From the NCBI GenBank assembly GCA_034509425.1, contig JAVTVJ010000011.1:6052501-6116500 (forward strand): a stretch of DNA of 64,000 nucleotides, given 5' to 3'. The notes below the pieces were generated by a model. The model was not told the DNA's origin. It saw only the letters and a list, made by a program, of their open reading frames with translations, and searched no databases. Below, piece by piece: positions 30,839-44,600 of this stretch (the first letter of the stretch is position 1; each line of letters opens with the position of its first letter). The translations under genes were made by a program, and so were the position numbers. The DNA comes from Eopsaltria australis. Its lineage: Eukaryota; Chordata; Aves; Passeriformes; Petroicidae.

Positions 30839-32460
30839 ACTGAGGAGTTCCCTGCTGCTGCACGAGAAGTGGCACAGTGGGCTCCCGCCCCACCGCAGCT
30901 GAGCCCCCAGGGACCTCTCAGCTCTTTGGGTGCAGCAGCACCAGCAAAGCAAAGCAGTACCCACTGTCCCCCTGAGTGCCCATTCACAGCACAGCATCCC
31001 TCAGCCGTGGCATGTGGAGCAGATGGCCTGCTCTCTTTGCCAAACCTCCCCAAATGGGGGCTGTCCTCTGTGCTCCATCCTCAGCACACAACTTGTGCCT
31101 CCATACAGAGGTGAAAATAGTTTCACTGCTAAGTATAACCATGCAGGTCCCTGTATAAATGGTTAAACTGCTAAATATGGTCTAACACAGATGGTTATAT
31201 GGTGCTGATATGAGACAGCACCTTTATGTTTCTATCTCTGTCTTCAAGGCGAAGAACCTTGCTGCACATTCCACCAATTCCTGCCTTAAACAAAACATTT
31301 AATGTGAAGAAAAGACTGCCAAGTATGTTTGATGGGAAGATAGGAAGGTTAAAAGGAAGCAGTTAGAAAGGTCACAGAGGCAAGGATGAGCCAGTAGAGA
31401 TATTAAAGAGCATTAAAAACTAGAGTATTTCACAATGAGAACAGAAAGAAGCAAGTTTATTAGGCTGGTACAGCAGTATCACTTAAATATCACACTGCCT
31501 GTTAGATCAGAAGATCTGGTTTAGTAACCTGGCTAAAGAAAAAAAAAAGACCAGACAGAATCTGCATATGGGACCCTACATTAAAAAAATATAGAAGGAA
31601 AGATTCTGAAACCATATGTGCCAAAAAGAATTTCCTCTCATCGCCACAAACAGCACCACGGATCTGCGTGTGTTCAGAAATTGTGGATAACCTTTGGACA
31701 CTGCTGCTGTCAAAGTTAAATGCAGACCAAAAGTTGCAGCTTCATTAAATAACCAAGAGAGAAAATAGTTTGCTGTTCTCAGTCTCAGTGAATGTGAAAT
31801 ACTGTGGCACTGCACCTTTTGGGGGTATGTCCATAACCTGAATAGGAACTACATAGGCTCAATGCTTTGGATTAAAAAGCAAGACTGATCATTAACAACA
31901 CAGAGCCCTTCATACTCCAAGGATTTCCATTATATATTTTAAGCAAGACCTTTGTTTTCCTCTACTATCAGTTTTGCTGTCATAAGAATTACATTTCAAT
32001 GTGTTGTAAAACAGAAAAAGAAAAGAAGAAAAGACTGTATATCTCCTACTTAAGATATATAACTGAAAGGTGATCTGAGTCACTGAAAAGCTAAGGACTT
32101 TATACCAATTTAATTGTAACAATTTTAGTTGAACATAACAACCCAAATTCCTTGCTCTGGAGTTACATCAAGGATGAACTGCGTCACAGCCAGCTTGCTT
32201 CTTAGAATCAAAAAGCCGATGAAAAGAGCAGGTGCAATTTAGAAAAGGGTTTAGATTGTATCCTATAACACGCCACTTATATTACCTATATTATGCTCAC
32301 TTAGATGACTAAGTCTCTTCTCTAATTACACTGGAGATGATTATAGCTGAGTATAATCTACCTAAGAATTATTAGACTGTCTACAGAACGATTACATACT
32401 GTCAACACAGAAATCCTTGATGCTTCCTTTCTGTGTAAGCTGTCATGAACTGTGTAAGGC

Positions 32461-32700
32461 AGCAAGGATGAGTGGTTAGAGCACAGCAGTGGGAATCCAG
32501 AGAGCCTGGGGTGTATGTTGTTTTGCCATGAGCTTGCTGCTTGGGTTTGGATAAATCTTATAGCCTCACAGTAATTAAATTACCTCACACAAAAAATGGG
32601 GAGAACACTTACTCAGAGCTGCATCTTTAAAACCTTTGAATGGAGATTGCTGCATAAAGAGAAAATACAAAATTATAATAATTAGAACAATGCCACAGTG
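32461..32700 (+). mobile_element. Probable MIR-like (CORE-SINE) relic
   Basis: The layout matches a MIR element from end to end: a tRNA-like head with GAGTGGTTAGAGCAC (A-box-like) and GAGAGCCTGGGGTGTATG; a middle with GCCATGAGCTTGCTGC, CTTATAGCCTCA and AAAAATGGGGAGAACACTTAC; and a tail with AATTAGAACAATGCCACAG. The length of about 240 bp is near the family's 260. It is heavily diverged, as expected of an amniote-age insertion. This is recognition by eye from memory of the consensus. Confidence 0.7.
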
Positions 32701-35700
32701 TTATGTATTGATTATTTCCTCTTTGAAAATATAACAGCAGAATGTATGGATTTTATAAATGTTTTTTTCTCCTGTAAAAGATTGGTTTCCGATGGGATGC
32801 AAAATCAAAAGAGGACAGCAGGAAGGACACATCTTCAGAAAACAGAATTTCAAAGAATCTTTGTTCCATGTTTTATATGTGAAAGAAAGAGAGCAAAAGG
32901 CAGACACTGCAATATACAGCTTAAGTTACAGCGGGGTTTTGGTTTTCTTTAAACACCTCCTTGGTTGGAGATCAAAGCTAATTCAGCAGAAGTAGTACCC
33001 CCAAATCATCAAGACACTGAAGCACTAGTCTTTGTTTCATCATTTCCAAAATACTTGTTGAAATTACATTAAAAGGCTTAAAATGATACATTTTGGTGGA
33101 AGGGTAGTACAGCTTTTTACTGGTACTCATTTTTGTCATTTCAGGCCACCACCTTAGTCATGTTCTTTCCAGTGGAACAGTGATTTAGAGTACCTAAAAA
33201 TCAGATGCACTCGGGTTGTTCAGGAGAAATATACCTGATTGCTAAGGCAATCTAAGTCTATACCCATGAAGGCATCCCACTAAACTTAAATGATTCCTCT
33301 TACAGTGGGTTGCAGGAAGAAAAGAGCTTCTTATATACAGAAGAGTAAGTAACAATGGAAACACCTATGAGACCCTTGATAATAGTTACACCATAGGCCA
33401 GTAAATCCAACTGATGTCATAGAATGAACCTAAAGAGCAAGAAGTATCAATGGCACTTGGATGTTTTGAGGTACTTCGTTATAGTCAGGAGACTGGACCA
33501 GAGAATTGAGAGTAATTCTTGCACACTAAAGGTAGCTTCCATTCATAACAAAGAAAAAGGCTGGCAGGTGCTGGATTATGATGTAAAATAAAGATGTCAC
33601 TTGCTGAGCTCTGTGAATGTTCAAAATGAAAAAGATAGGAGAAATCCTGGCTGCAGCCTCTTTATCCAATTATACCATTGAAGATTAATCTGTGGAAATG
33701 GCTGCAGCTGTACATAAAATGTGACTGCAGGCACCACGGCAGGCTGAGATGCTGAGCTCTTACTCATGCACCACAGAAGGTGATTCATATCCCAAGTGAC
33801 ATAACAGAGCACGACTCCTCAGTGTGACAGGGACAGAGTGCTGCAAGGACTCTGGGCATGCTGCAGTTACTCTCAGTACCTAGAAACCTGTTAGGCACAA
33901 CAGCACTGAACCACACAACCAAGCTGCTCCATTGCCCAGTCAAAAAGGCTGCCTACTTCTGGAGTAATGTATCAAAAAATCGTCAGTCTCTTGCTTTGTT
34001 TTCATAAATTTTGTCATTTTCCTTATTTTAATTCACAGAAATCTGGGACAGGATCTTTATGTTTGTAACTCTAAAATGTATCACAAGACACATTTATTAT
34101 TATTGGCTTATTTTAGTGCCTTAGAACACCACTTGTAACAATGAGGCTAAAGCTCTTGACAATAGCTAAAGACTCAGAATAATAAATAGTCCAGGCAGGT
34201 GGACTGTCATCCTGAGAGGTGAGGCAGCAATGACAACAAAGCAGCAGAAAATACAGAGGCAACAGCATTACTTTCTTATGCAATGAGCCTGTTTAATCTT
34301 CATCTGTGCTTCATGGTTTTTGATGCTGCCTGTACAGAAATGCTTGTGGCAGGCGGATGAACTGTGAAAGGCATCTCACCTCCCTCTGCAATAAGTGTGC
34401 TACAGTAACTATGTTATTAAAATTATACTAAAGTTCAGGCATAGGTTTTTTTTTTCTCAGCTTAGCATTATTCATCAAATTGCAACAACATGCACATCAA
34501 TACATAAGACAAAATAGATTTTTGGTGCTATACAGGTGATACAGGTGTTCATTAAAGTGACTGCATACCTGCAGCAGTTTTATGTCTTGCATTAATGTGT
34601 CATGACTGAATAATCTATGTGTGATTTGCTGCAAATTAAATCACAGCACTTGGAAAAAGATCGGACAGTAACACAAGGGACAGAAAATTCTCCTCTGTGA
34701 TTTATTAGCCATCTGGTGCAGTGCAAATAGCACTCATTCAGGGGAGGTCCTGGTTAGTAACCACAGCAACAGGTCTGCTGAGTACTCCTAAAAGTTATGC
34801 ATGTGTCAGCAACCTTTTCTCTCCTCCCATACACATCGTTCACTGGGGGCTGTGAGCAGTGGCATGTCCTTCCTGGGCTATGGATGTTTTTGCTGCAGCA
34901 TTTTCCAGTATTCCATTTTTCAGGAGACTTAAAACTTGGAGAGTTCTTGTTTTGGTTTTTTGTAGTACAGCTTCAAGGAGTTCTGACTCCAAAAATCTCT
35001 TTCTGTGATTAAGCCATTTTCCTTATTTGTGGAAGGGGTAGATAGCTGCAAGGTAGGAAGAGATCACTGGTAACAGAAATATTTCTAACTAAAATAAAAG
35101 AAGTGCTTCTTGGCTCCTGTACTTCCAAAAGGATTGGAGAACTGTGTTTTCTAAAATGTTCACAACTGAATGTCTCTGTCATAAAAGAGTTCATGTTTAT
35201 ATAAGTGGCCCTATCCACAAGGTACAATGGGAAAAAAGTAGTTAATAGGCAAAATTACAAAGCTCACACTGTATTGTGAGTTTCATGCTTGGTTGCATGT
35301 TATTCCTTATGTACATATTTTAACAGAGAAATGTAAATAATACATTACCCAGGAGTTTTTAAACTTTCTCATATTTGCTGTGGACATCAGCCAAGAAAAA
35401 CAGGATGGAACAGAGAGATATTCCCCTGCTTATCTTCTCTGCTATTCCCTGCCAGCCCAAGGGCCCTGGTGTTTTCTCCAAGCCTGCCTTTAGCTTTACT
35501 GGTGTGACAGAGTGGTGTGGCAGCATGAGCCTGGCTGGTGCCACTCCAGTCTGTCCTGAGGCTCTGACCCATCCCAGTGACAGCTGCCTGCTCAGGAAAC
35601 AAGATGTGAAGATCCAAAGCCAGCAGAAGTCTGGCAGAGCAGAACTGGTGCCCTGAAACCCACCCCACACACCCCCAGCACTGCGTGAGTGCAGGTTGTG

Positions 35701-36720
35701 GCTGTTCCAAAAGGTGCTGTGGTGAGCTGGGCTTGGCTCAGGTTGGCTGGAACAGAATCTGGTACCAAACACACGGCAGCATTGGCCTCTTCTGCTCCGT
35801 ACGTGCTCCCACTGCAGTTTGTGCTCGTTTGTCAGCTTTCAGATGAGCACCACGTGTCTGGGAGCTTTGCTTCAGACTGTTTTGCAGAGGTGGCATTGAA
35901 TTACATCAGAGGGCACTGCACATCATGATGTCCATGTGAACATGTGAAGCCCAGGTTTCAAGCCAGCTGCAGGTAGTGACAACAGCAGTGAAGGCATAAT
36001 GGCACACAAGGGCTGAGATACTGGATGCAAAGGTAAATTCTCACCTTCTGTAAAAATGCAGGAAAGTCACCAGTCTTGTCTCTCTTAAGTATTGTGGTCA
36101 GTGCTGCTAAGAGTAAAATCCAGATCACGGTTTTCTTTCAACTACAATTAGTCCATTAGCTACAGACCTACAGAGCCCATACCCAGAGATGGACACAGGT
36201 TTGCCAAAACCATTTTGCATTGCATTTGTGGAATGAAAACATATTCTCTAAAGACATATCCCAGCAGATTAGAGAGACCAGAGCTGAACTCTGCTATTTA
36301 GCCTCAGAGAGAGAGCAGGCCAAGCACACAAAAGAAATAGGTATTATCCAGTTCACTATTCAGGGAAAGTGGCAGAAGAGGAAACATAGCTGCTTTAAAG
36401 AAATTTCACTGGCAATAACATGAAAGAGGACAGGATTGATTTAGTGCTTCATGTCTGACTCCCAGATGAGGAATCAATTATCCTGCATCATTTAATCTCC
36501 TTATGCAGGTCATGACACAAACTAGAAATTAGAAGCGTCATGTCTAAAATGAAGAGCAGCTCTTAAGGGTAGTTAGCATCAGCCTCAGATTTTTTAGAGG
36601 AAAATATAGCTAGCATTTGGGGAGCTCTGAAGAGTTGGCTCCACTGTAATTCTGCAGTCAGACCCTAATACTTTAAAAGTGGGTTTGTCCTTGTTTACCT
36701 AATGGAGATGCAAAGCAGTT

Positions 36721-36769
36721 ATAAGAAAAGAAAATAAAAAAGAAAAAATAAGAAAAGAAAAAAAAATAT
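36721..36769. repeat. A-rich low-complexity stretch
   Basis: About 50 bases made almost only of A with scattered G and T (AAAAGAAAAT-type pattern). No attached element is recognisable on either side. Confidence 0.8.
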
Positions 36770-37826
36770 TATCCCTTTGGACAACCTCCAGCCTACAAGG
36801 AACATGACCTTCAGAAAATTTGCAAAAAAAAATTTACCTGCCATGTTTCAAACTATCCTCTGTCAGGGCAACTTTCTTGATAAACTAAGTTCCTACTGTT
36901 TTTATATCATTCAACAGAAATAGCACATGGTCTCTGACCAGGTACAACCCCTAGCTAAAACAACCTTTTTTTGGAACAAAAATTCCCAGGAGGAAGAAAT
37001 GTGATGCAGTAGGAGCCTCCATCTGAATCCCCTCCAGGCTGGAAGAGATGATAACCAAGTTCTTGTCCCTATACAGCCTCCTACTGAGATTGTCAATTAT
37101 ATTCCTTGTGTGAAACTGTTGACATAATCAAGCACAGGCATGAAAACAGAAGCAGTATAGCTAAAGAAAGATCCCTTTTTTGTCAGAGAGTTGTTTTTCC
37201 TATGAACCAGGAGAAAACTAGGACACAGAATGTAAGCATTATGATTAACTTTCAAGAGAAGCTAAAATTATCCAGGATTATACAAATATAAGCAGTTATG
37301 TTTATTTCCTGTCACCAAAAACAATTCAGCACTGAAGACAAATTAAGGGGTTTGGGGTAGTGTGTTGTAGGGCTGTGTTTGGGGGTTTTTGCAAAAACTC
37401 TGATGAGGCCAATGTATTTTCATGATGTAAACTCCAATGTATCTTTTCTGAAAACTCTTTTAACAGACCTTGGAAGTGTGAATTTAAATTTTGCCTTAAA
37501 TTCCATACAGGAACTGTCCAAAGCAGTGGTTTCTAATTGAAGTGAAATCAGGAACTAGCCTTATTATTTTCAGTCCCACATCAATGGCTGCCAGTGTTCT
37601 TTCTTTCAAGTAAGCAGATGCCAAAGGATCTAGGAAATAAAATCTTTTACATTTCTCACATTACTCTGCATAATTCCACTCTAACATTTTCCCTAGCTTT
37701 GTGTCTTTTCCCAGTATGCCCCAAAGCAATGAGCTTTCCCAATCCTGCTGGTACTCACCTGCACCTGAAACTAGGATTTCTGGATCAAGGGATAAAATAC
37801 CTTGTATCTAACAGCATAAACATGTA

Positions 37827-38083
37827 ACATCCTCAAGTTGTACCAAAAGAGGTTTAGATTGGCTGTTAGGAAAAATTTCTTCATAGAAAGGGTTGTCAAG
37901 CATTGGGAGAGGTCACCCAGGAATATGGTGGAGGAACCACTGAAACACCTGCAGGTGTTCAAAAGTCATGTAGATGTGGTATTCGGACATGATTGAGTGG
38001 GGGACTTGCCAGTGCTGGGTTAACAGTTGGACTGGATGATCTTAAGGGTCTTTTCCAACATAAACGATTCTATAATTCTATGA
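37827..38083 (+). mobile_element. CR1 LINE 3' fragment
   Basis: Plus-sense CR1 tail with GGTTTAGATTGGCTGTTAGG, AATTTCTTCATAGAAAGGGT, ACCTGCAGGTGTTCAAAAG, TTGGACTGGATGATCTTAAG and the ending AACGATTCTATAATTCTATG, an 8-bp-type terminal repeat characteristic of CR1. Confidence 0.94.
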
Positions 38084-39288
38084 CATAAGGTACTGAAAAG
38101 ATTTAAGACCAAATAAAGTGATTCGTTCTGTTTGCCTTGTCAGTTTATCTCAGAAAAGAATACTTTAAAAATGTTTCAGACTAAAGCACCATTCCTGAAG
38201 CTTTGCCAAAAGCTTTCTTGTGTCATTGCATTGCATATCAAGAATTTTCAAATAAAATGTGCTCTGAAGGCTGCTTCTGTACCACTGTAATTGTTAGATA
38301 CTGGCTATGAACGACAGGCTGCAGTTCTAAGAAACATCACTATATGTTCTCCTAAATAACCACAAACCAGCAATAAATGTTTGAAGAAGTCTGTAAGATG
38401 CAGAAGGAAAGTGCTCTGTTTTGAACCCTCTCCACTTTTTCTAGTGCTGTTTTACAGATACACGGTGAGGGTTTGTTTCTTCAGAGGAAATGCACCTTGC
38501 ACTTCACATACAAGTCAGCCAAAATGTTCCTTAGTGCCACTGAAGTTCCAGTATTCCTCCCCACTTCAGGGGACAGGCAGCTGCCTGCCTATGGTGTCCT
38601 GCAGGTTGTTGGCTGGCTCCTGCTGGCATTGCAGCAGTTTGCCCAGTGGATTAACAAGCAAATGCAATTGAGGTTAAAACAGGCAGTGTTATTTCTACCT
38701 AAGAAAGCCTTTCATCTTCACAGGAGGACTTCAACAACAGCAAATGATAATCAAATTGAAGAGACTTCTCAAATCTGCTGCTGATTCTGCACTTTTAAAA
38801 AAACATTTTCAGTTTAATTTCAGAATTTAACACAGCTCTCAAGAAAATTACTAAGAACAAAACCCATACTCTCATTTGGCATAAACCTATACACAACACC
38901 AAATAAAGCATGTAGGTCTTGCAGCTTTAACACTTTGCTGGCACTAACAAGTAACTCTGTGTTCACTAAAAGTTATTTTTATGAAATGCTTTAAAAATCC
39001 AAGCAGAAGATAATGCCTATGTACATTTTGCAGCAGTCACTGACTACAAACTCCTATTTAATACAAAAGAAACAATGATTGGCCCTTACTGGAGTCACAT
39101 ATTGGCTTCCCATTATTTAACCTTAACTTTTAATGTATTAGGTCTGTAACACGAGCAAATTTTATCCTATGCTTTTGTGCTTTCGCTCCCCAGCCAGACG
39201 TTTTGAGAATATGCTAAACACTGCAGACAATGATCCAAAACCCTCACAGACCCAATGTAAGTCTCAGTTCTGCTCTTCCCAGCAGCGT

Positions 39289-39329
39289 GCACACACACAC
39301 ACACACACACACGCACACACGCACACACA
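39289..39329. repeat. (CA)n microsatellite
   Basis: About 20 AC dinucleotide units interrupted twice by GC near the 3' end. It lies in intergenic DNA. Confidence 0.95.
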
Positions 39330-41249
39330 GAGTATTTCCTCTTCAGCTGGTTGGGTACCTGCCAGTTCCCACATCCAGGCAAGACTGGCTTAAACATCAA
39401 CTTCATATCCTATTATCCTCCCTTGGCCCAGGCTATACTAATTGTCCAGGCTCCCCACATAGTCAACAGAGAGACTCTATTTGATAACACAACTATCTCA
39501 ATACAAGATAAACAATATATGTGTGATGAGCTGCCCCCAGGTGCCCAGTGCTCTGGTGACTGTAGGGGAAATCAAGATAGCCAGCATAGAACATGCAACC
39601 AACACTGGGCAAGCTGAAGTCAGGCAAGATTGATTTTCATAAGATGAGAAAAAAATATCAATATACAAAACCATGATCAGTAAGAAGAGCTAAATAGGTA
39701 ATGACTATTCATTATTTCTTCAAAATAAAAGAATAAGGGCAGATAGTGAGCCTAGAACAGAAGGGATACATTTTCCTACACTATTTTACTGTGAAACTCA
39801 CTGCCATAGAAGCAAAAGTATTATTGAGTTCAAGAAAAGCAGATGGCACCACTGAGGAAAAAGACCTAAGGTTACTGAAAACAAAAGACATGGTTACAAT
39901 TCCCTGTCACTTAGAAGATCACCCAAACTGTCAGATGCTGGAAGAAAACCAAAACAGAACAGCCCAGCACTGCATACCCTCACTTAGAACCTTCCTTTTT
40001 CCCCCAAGTCACTATTGACAAGCATCTCTAAATGCCTGTCTGCAGCTGAACTCCGTTTAATGAGGCTGTCTTCTAATCCTCACTTTCAACACTAGGTGGC
40101 AGGGAAACATCTAACTCACCTACAGCACTGAGAACCTTGAATGCAGTCTCAGTTCACAGTAGATGAGGCTTAGTGCAATGCAGCAATCTCGGTTTCACAC
40201 TACTGGATTTGCTTTGCGTCCTTACATAGCTTTGAGCAATATTTTTCACGTACAATGCTGTGTTCATATACCCACAGGTTAGTGATGTGAGAATAAATTC
40301 TGTCCCTGAGATACCTGCCCTCTCATTTAAGAAACCACGGACAATTGCAAAATATTTCTTCTCCAAAAACAGTTCTTTGAACTCCAATTTTGTGTTTGAA
40401 ATCCTAATGATCTCCACCTCTGTAAAGACACAGCACCATAACACTTACCTCATACCTCTATTTTTCTAAAAATTCACTTTTTAATTTAAAATTCGTATCA
40501 CTTGTGTGCTACTTGTGAAAAATGCTGCAAAGGGGCAATGAAACAAATTCTGCAACTCATGCAGATGCAAAGCAGACAAGCCCATGGAAATTGTTCTTCA
40601 GACCATACTAATCCTCCTGTCAGCAGACTCTCTCCCTTCTGCAAGAGGAAAAACTTCAGACTTGTAACTGCTAAAGATCCCCCTCAGTGAGAGAAAGGTA
40701 CCATCTTTTTTGGTGAATGCCAAGTCTGAGTTTCAAAACAAACGTGTGTGTACATTTAAAGGACACCACCTCTGCACTGCAGCACAACTTGCATTTTGAA
40801 TTACAGACATTTCCTAGAATGTTGCTGGTAGTAGAAGTGAAAGTCTGATATTTAATTCCTGCTTTGTTCATAAAATTTAACAAAAAATGCAGACAGTTAT
40901 TGGCATGGGTGGTAACACTCTCTCTTTAGAAGGGCAAAATCAGCACACAATAACCATTCTTCTCATTCAGCTTTGTATCAGTTTCTCAGCTGGATAAAGA
41001 GATGCTGATGCCTTCTACTACATCTTTTAAAAATCTGCAGGAAAAAAAACCAAGATCAGCACACTGCTTTATAAGCAGTGACACACAAGAAGGAAGGTCA
41101 AGTAATTAAGCCACAGACTACAAGTAATACATAAGGTAGCTGCTGAAAGTGATCTTGGCTCACAAACAAATCACAGAAAGTCACTCAACTGGATTTTGAT
41201 TTTCATAACGTTTGATAACTGGAAAGTTTGTTTCATTTCTGAAAAATAA

Positions 41250-41255
41250 TTTAAT
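41250..41255 (-). terminator. FKBP14: Candidate FKBP14 poly(A) signal
   Basis: ATTAAA on the minus strand about 240 nt past the FKBP14 stop codon, with T/G-rich sequence (TTTCTGTGATTTGTTTGTG) farther on. Other ATTAAA or AATAAA motifs lie still farther on (for example near 40.48 and 37.30 kb), so a longer 3' UTR is equally possible. Confidence 0.35.
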
Positions 41256-41492
41256 ACAAAATTTAAAAAACACTGATGTGCAAGTCTTTGCTGTATAAGA
41301 GGAGGTACATTTTCACACTTTAAAATAGTTTAAAACATTTGTACATAATGAACAGAAATTCTCTTTTATATAAACGAAGTGTTTCTTTGCCAACAGCAAC
41401 TGTCAGTTCCAAAGCACAGACTTAAGATGACACGAGAACCAGACAGTCTAAGTTACTGCTATTTGTGTCAAAAAAAATTATGCCACACTTTT

Positions 41493-41651
41493 CTACAGCT
41501 CATCATGCTTGTACGTGAATTCCCTTGCAGATATAAACCCGTCACTGTCTTCATCTTCTTTATCAAATATGTCTTCAACCAAAGCATCATGCTGGGTGTC
41601 ATTTACCACTGCTCCATGCTTTTCAAATTCTTTCTTCAAGTAAATTTTCAC
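41493..41651 (-). CDS. FKBP14: FKBP14 exon 4 (residues 161-212, stop)
   Basis: Acceptor TCTAACAG, then VKIYLKKEFEKHGAVV, the sequon N177-D-T, HDALVEDIFDKE, the second EF-hand loop (D193, D195, D197, G198, I200, E204) and the final FTYKHDEL before TAG. HDEL is a KDEL-receptor ligand and marks an ER-resident soluble protein. Confidence 0.97.
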   Translation of the reverse strand: MKIYLKKEFEKHGAVVNDTQHDALVEDIFDKEDEDSDGFISAREFTYKHDEL

Positions 41652-44600
41652 CTGTTAGACAAAAGGTGAGAGTTAACATTTTCAGACTTATGAAAGAATT
41701 GATTGCTGCAGCATAACAGAGGGACACTACGCTCAGGATGATGGTATTAGAGAATAGATACCTCCCCTCCTATGCCACTGCCAGAATAATACTTGTCTAA
41801 GTGATTCTGCAGTCCCTTTCAGTGAAGAGTCTTTAGTGATAGAAGCGACAGTAAAACTAGCAAAGCTGTTGCCATACCTTTATGGTATCTGACTGAAAAA
41901 ATGAGCCTGGACTGCCTGTCTTCTGATGTCTATACAGTAAAGTACAAACAGCTGGGCAGAAGTTACTAGCTACCAATTAGTCAGACAGCTTTGCCATGTT
42001 CCAGCACCCTGACAGCCCAGCACATGTAAACAGCCACCCCAAACATATACAGAAATCTGCCCACAATCTCAGTGTTTGCTGCTCCAATGGGAAATACACT
42101 AAAAGACTTCTAGACATCTCAAAATTTTGAAGGACAAAGACCCAAAGCAGGTTTTAAACAGACCACTGGAACACTTATTTACATTAAGCTAGATACTAAT
42201 GGTAAGCAGTATCTATATTTCAACAATATCAGATTGTTTTTACTAAGTTTTTAACAATGGAGATCCCAAGTTTCTGAAACACAGAGCCTTCTACAAAAAT
42301 AACAATACCAACACACTCATCTATTAAACAGACACCACTCGTATAAGAACCATGGGCCATGTTTCAGGTCTGTTTTAGTCACTTCACTCTCTGGGATTTG
42401 TTAGGGTTACTGCTTACATTCCTATTATGCAGACATTACACACACAGACACTGCCTGATGCATAGTACAAATGATTAATTAGCCTTCTGGGTCTAGTAAA
42501 CTGTACCAGACCCAAATCAAAAAGAACTTGGTGGTTTCTACTAGCTTCTCATGGATCACTTTTGCACACTGAAAAAGAAGACTGAAAATAAGAGGCAAAC
42601 AGATGATAAATAATGCTGAATACATGTCCTTCACAGAGTGAATGCTGTGAAATAGGATTGCTCCACAGCAGAAGAAATTCCGGTTTGTTAATAAATCAGC
42701 AATTAAATCCAGAAAGCCCTGAAGTCTGGTTTTATTTCCAAGATTCTTTACTTTATCCAAATCTTCCATAAGCACACAGCACACGAGTCACATGCCTATC
42801 CTCAGCTTACCAAGGCTCCTTTTGAACCTTTTTCTGAAGTCCAGAATTTTCACTAGGATGCAGGACTCAGAGCAGTGCAGCATAGATGTGCATTCTTTAC
42901 CACTCTCCCATCCTCTTAGATGTGCTCACAAGAGAAGGATAACCTACTCACCTCTTGCTTGGATAGCTTCCAGTCATCATTAAGATCCATCTCTTGGAAC
43001 GACTCGTGAGACCTTGGTCCATTTCTAATTTCTAGAAGGTCAATGTTGAAAATCAGTGTGCTCTCAGGTGGAATTTTTCCTGCCCAAAATGGAGAAAAGT
43101 TAAAACCAACTCCACATTCAATGCCATACAAAAGCCGTGTATGTCAGAGCAATATTCCAGTAATCCTAGTCATTTCAAAGCATCCTGCAGTTTGAACTAG
43201 AAAGGATAAGTATCTGTAACAGTGATGACCATTTCAGCCTGTAGCCTACACTCTGAGCAGTCCTTACAGCATATATGCAACTTTAGATGCAACTAGTTTT
43301 GTTGGAGACTAGCAGGTGTTGATGCAAGCTCTTATTCAGCAATTAACATCACAAGTTTATCAAATAACATTCCTGAATCTTTCTTCTTACATGGTCAGAG
43401 CCAGATAAACTGGAAAACACTAAAGGAGACTGTACAGTCAGATAGACTACGGCCAAGTCTAATGGACAGGGCAGCAGGAAGGGAGAATTTAGTCCTCCTG
43501 ATACTCCATCAGTCTCTAAGTTCCTCTCTACTGCCAGCTGACACCTCGTATCTGCTGTTCTGCCACTGGGAAGAACTCTTTTGCAGAGAAAGACAGAAGG
43601 GCAGTGACAATGTCGGTCTCCCACAGCAGTCTCTGGGCTCAGCTCACAAAGCACTGAGCTATTTCCAAACACACCGTAGAAACCAAATACCCAAACCTGA
43701 TCTCGAGGCAGGTGTTATCACAGCATCATTTCTGATGTAGGTGAACAGACCGGTAACTCCCTAATAGTGCTACAGACCACTCCCCTGTGCCACTACACCT
43801 TGAGGATTTCAGTTTATCAGGCACTGGCTTTAACAAAGATGTGATATGCCCTCATGCTGATAGCTGAAGCTACTATCAAAGACTTCTTAGAACATCACTT
43901 TGCTCCTTTATATAGAGAGAGGTTGAATAGGACCAAATATATCTCTATACTGGATGGCAGCATGCCAAAAAATATTTCTGTGCCTTGAGAAGACAGGGAA
44001 AAAATAATCCACATCTACTACTTTGGAGCTATGGTGTTAAATGCACCCTGAGCTGCAGCAACAAACAGGCTTGTAGATTTCTGGGATGAAAAAATGTGCA
44101 GAATCTTCTGGAAACACAGGGCATAGTGCCCCATTTGGCATTTGGAACACAGGTAATTTTTTTGAGTGTTACAGAAAAAGACAACTGACTCAAATGATGA
44201 GTCAGACAGGAACCAAGGTGGAAGGCTAGTGAAAATATTGTGCATTTGGGGAAAAGCATGAAGAAAATGAAATAATTCTGTCTTCAAGGGCATAATTTGA
44301 AAACAGCAACATAATTATGCCCAAATACTTCAAAGTCTTCCTAAAGTAAGCAATTTCTTAAAGCAGTTAGCAGTGTTTAGCTGTTTAACCTTATTGCACT
44401 AAACACAGAGGTGAGGCTTGCAAGTCTTTGAAGAACAACTACAGTGCTTTTCATATTAATCAAACAATTAGACCTGTGATGACTACATGAGCACTGCAGC
44501 ATTTCATATTTTTGTGGAAAAATGTACAGCTGAGCCCTGCATAAAGGGCATAAAAATGATGACCACAAGGTTCCCATTCTTTACTAGAAACATGATTACT

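Larger units (their letters stand above)
30301..41492. other. SCRN1-FKBP14 intergenic interval
   Basis: About 11 kb with no recognisable exon. It contains CR1 fragments at about 30.6 and 37.9 kb, a probable MIR-like SINE at 32.46-32.70 kb, an A-rich stretch at 36.72-36.77 kb, a CA microsatellite at 39.3 kb and, at its right end, the FKBP14 3' UTR. Open frames near 35.4-35.8 kb show no family signature. Confidence 0.8.

Noticed and set aside
35359..35928. Cluster of overlapping open frames on both strands in intergenic DNA
   Set aside because: Slightly GC-richer sequence with no repeated family motif, retroviral signature or splice structure that I can recognise.
39289..39329. CA tract as a CRISPR-like or regulatory array
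   Set aside because: A plain dinucleotide microsatellite in eukaryotic DNA; no spacer structure.
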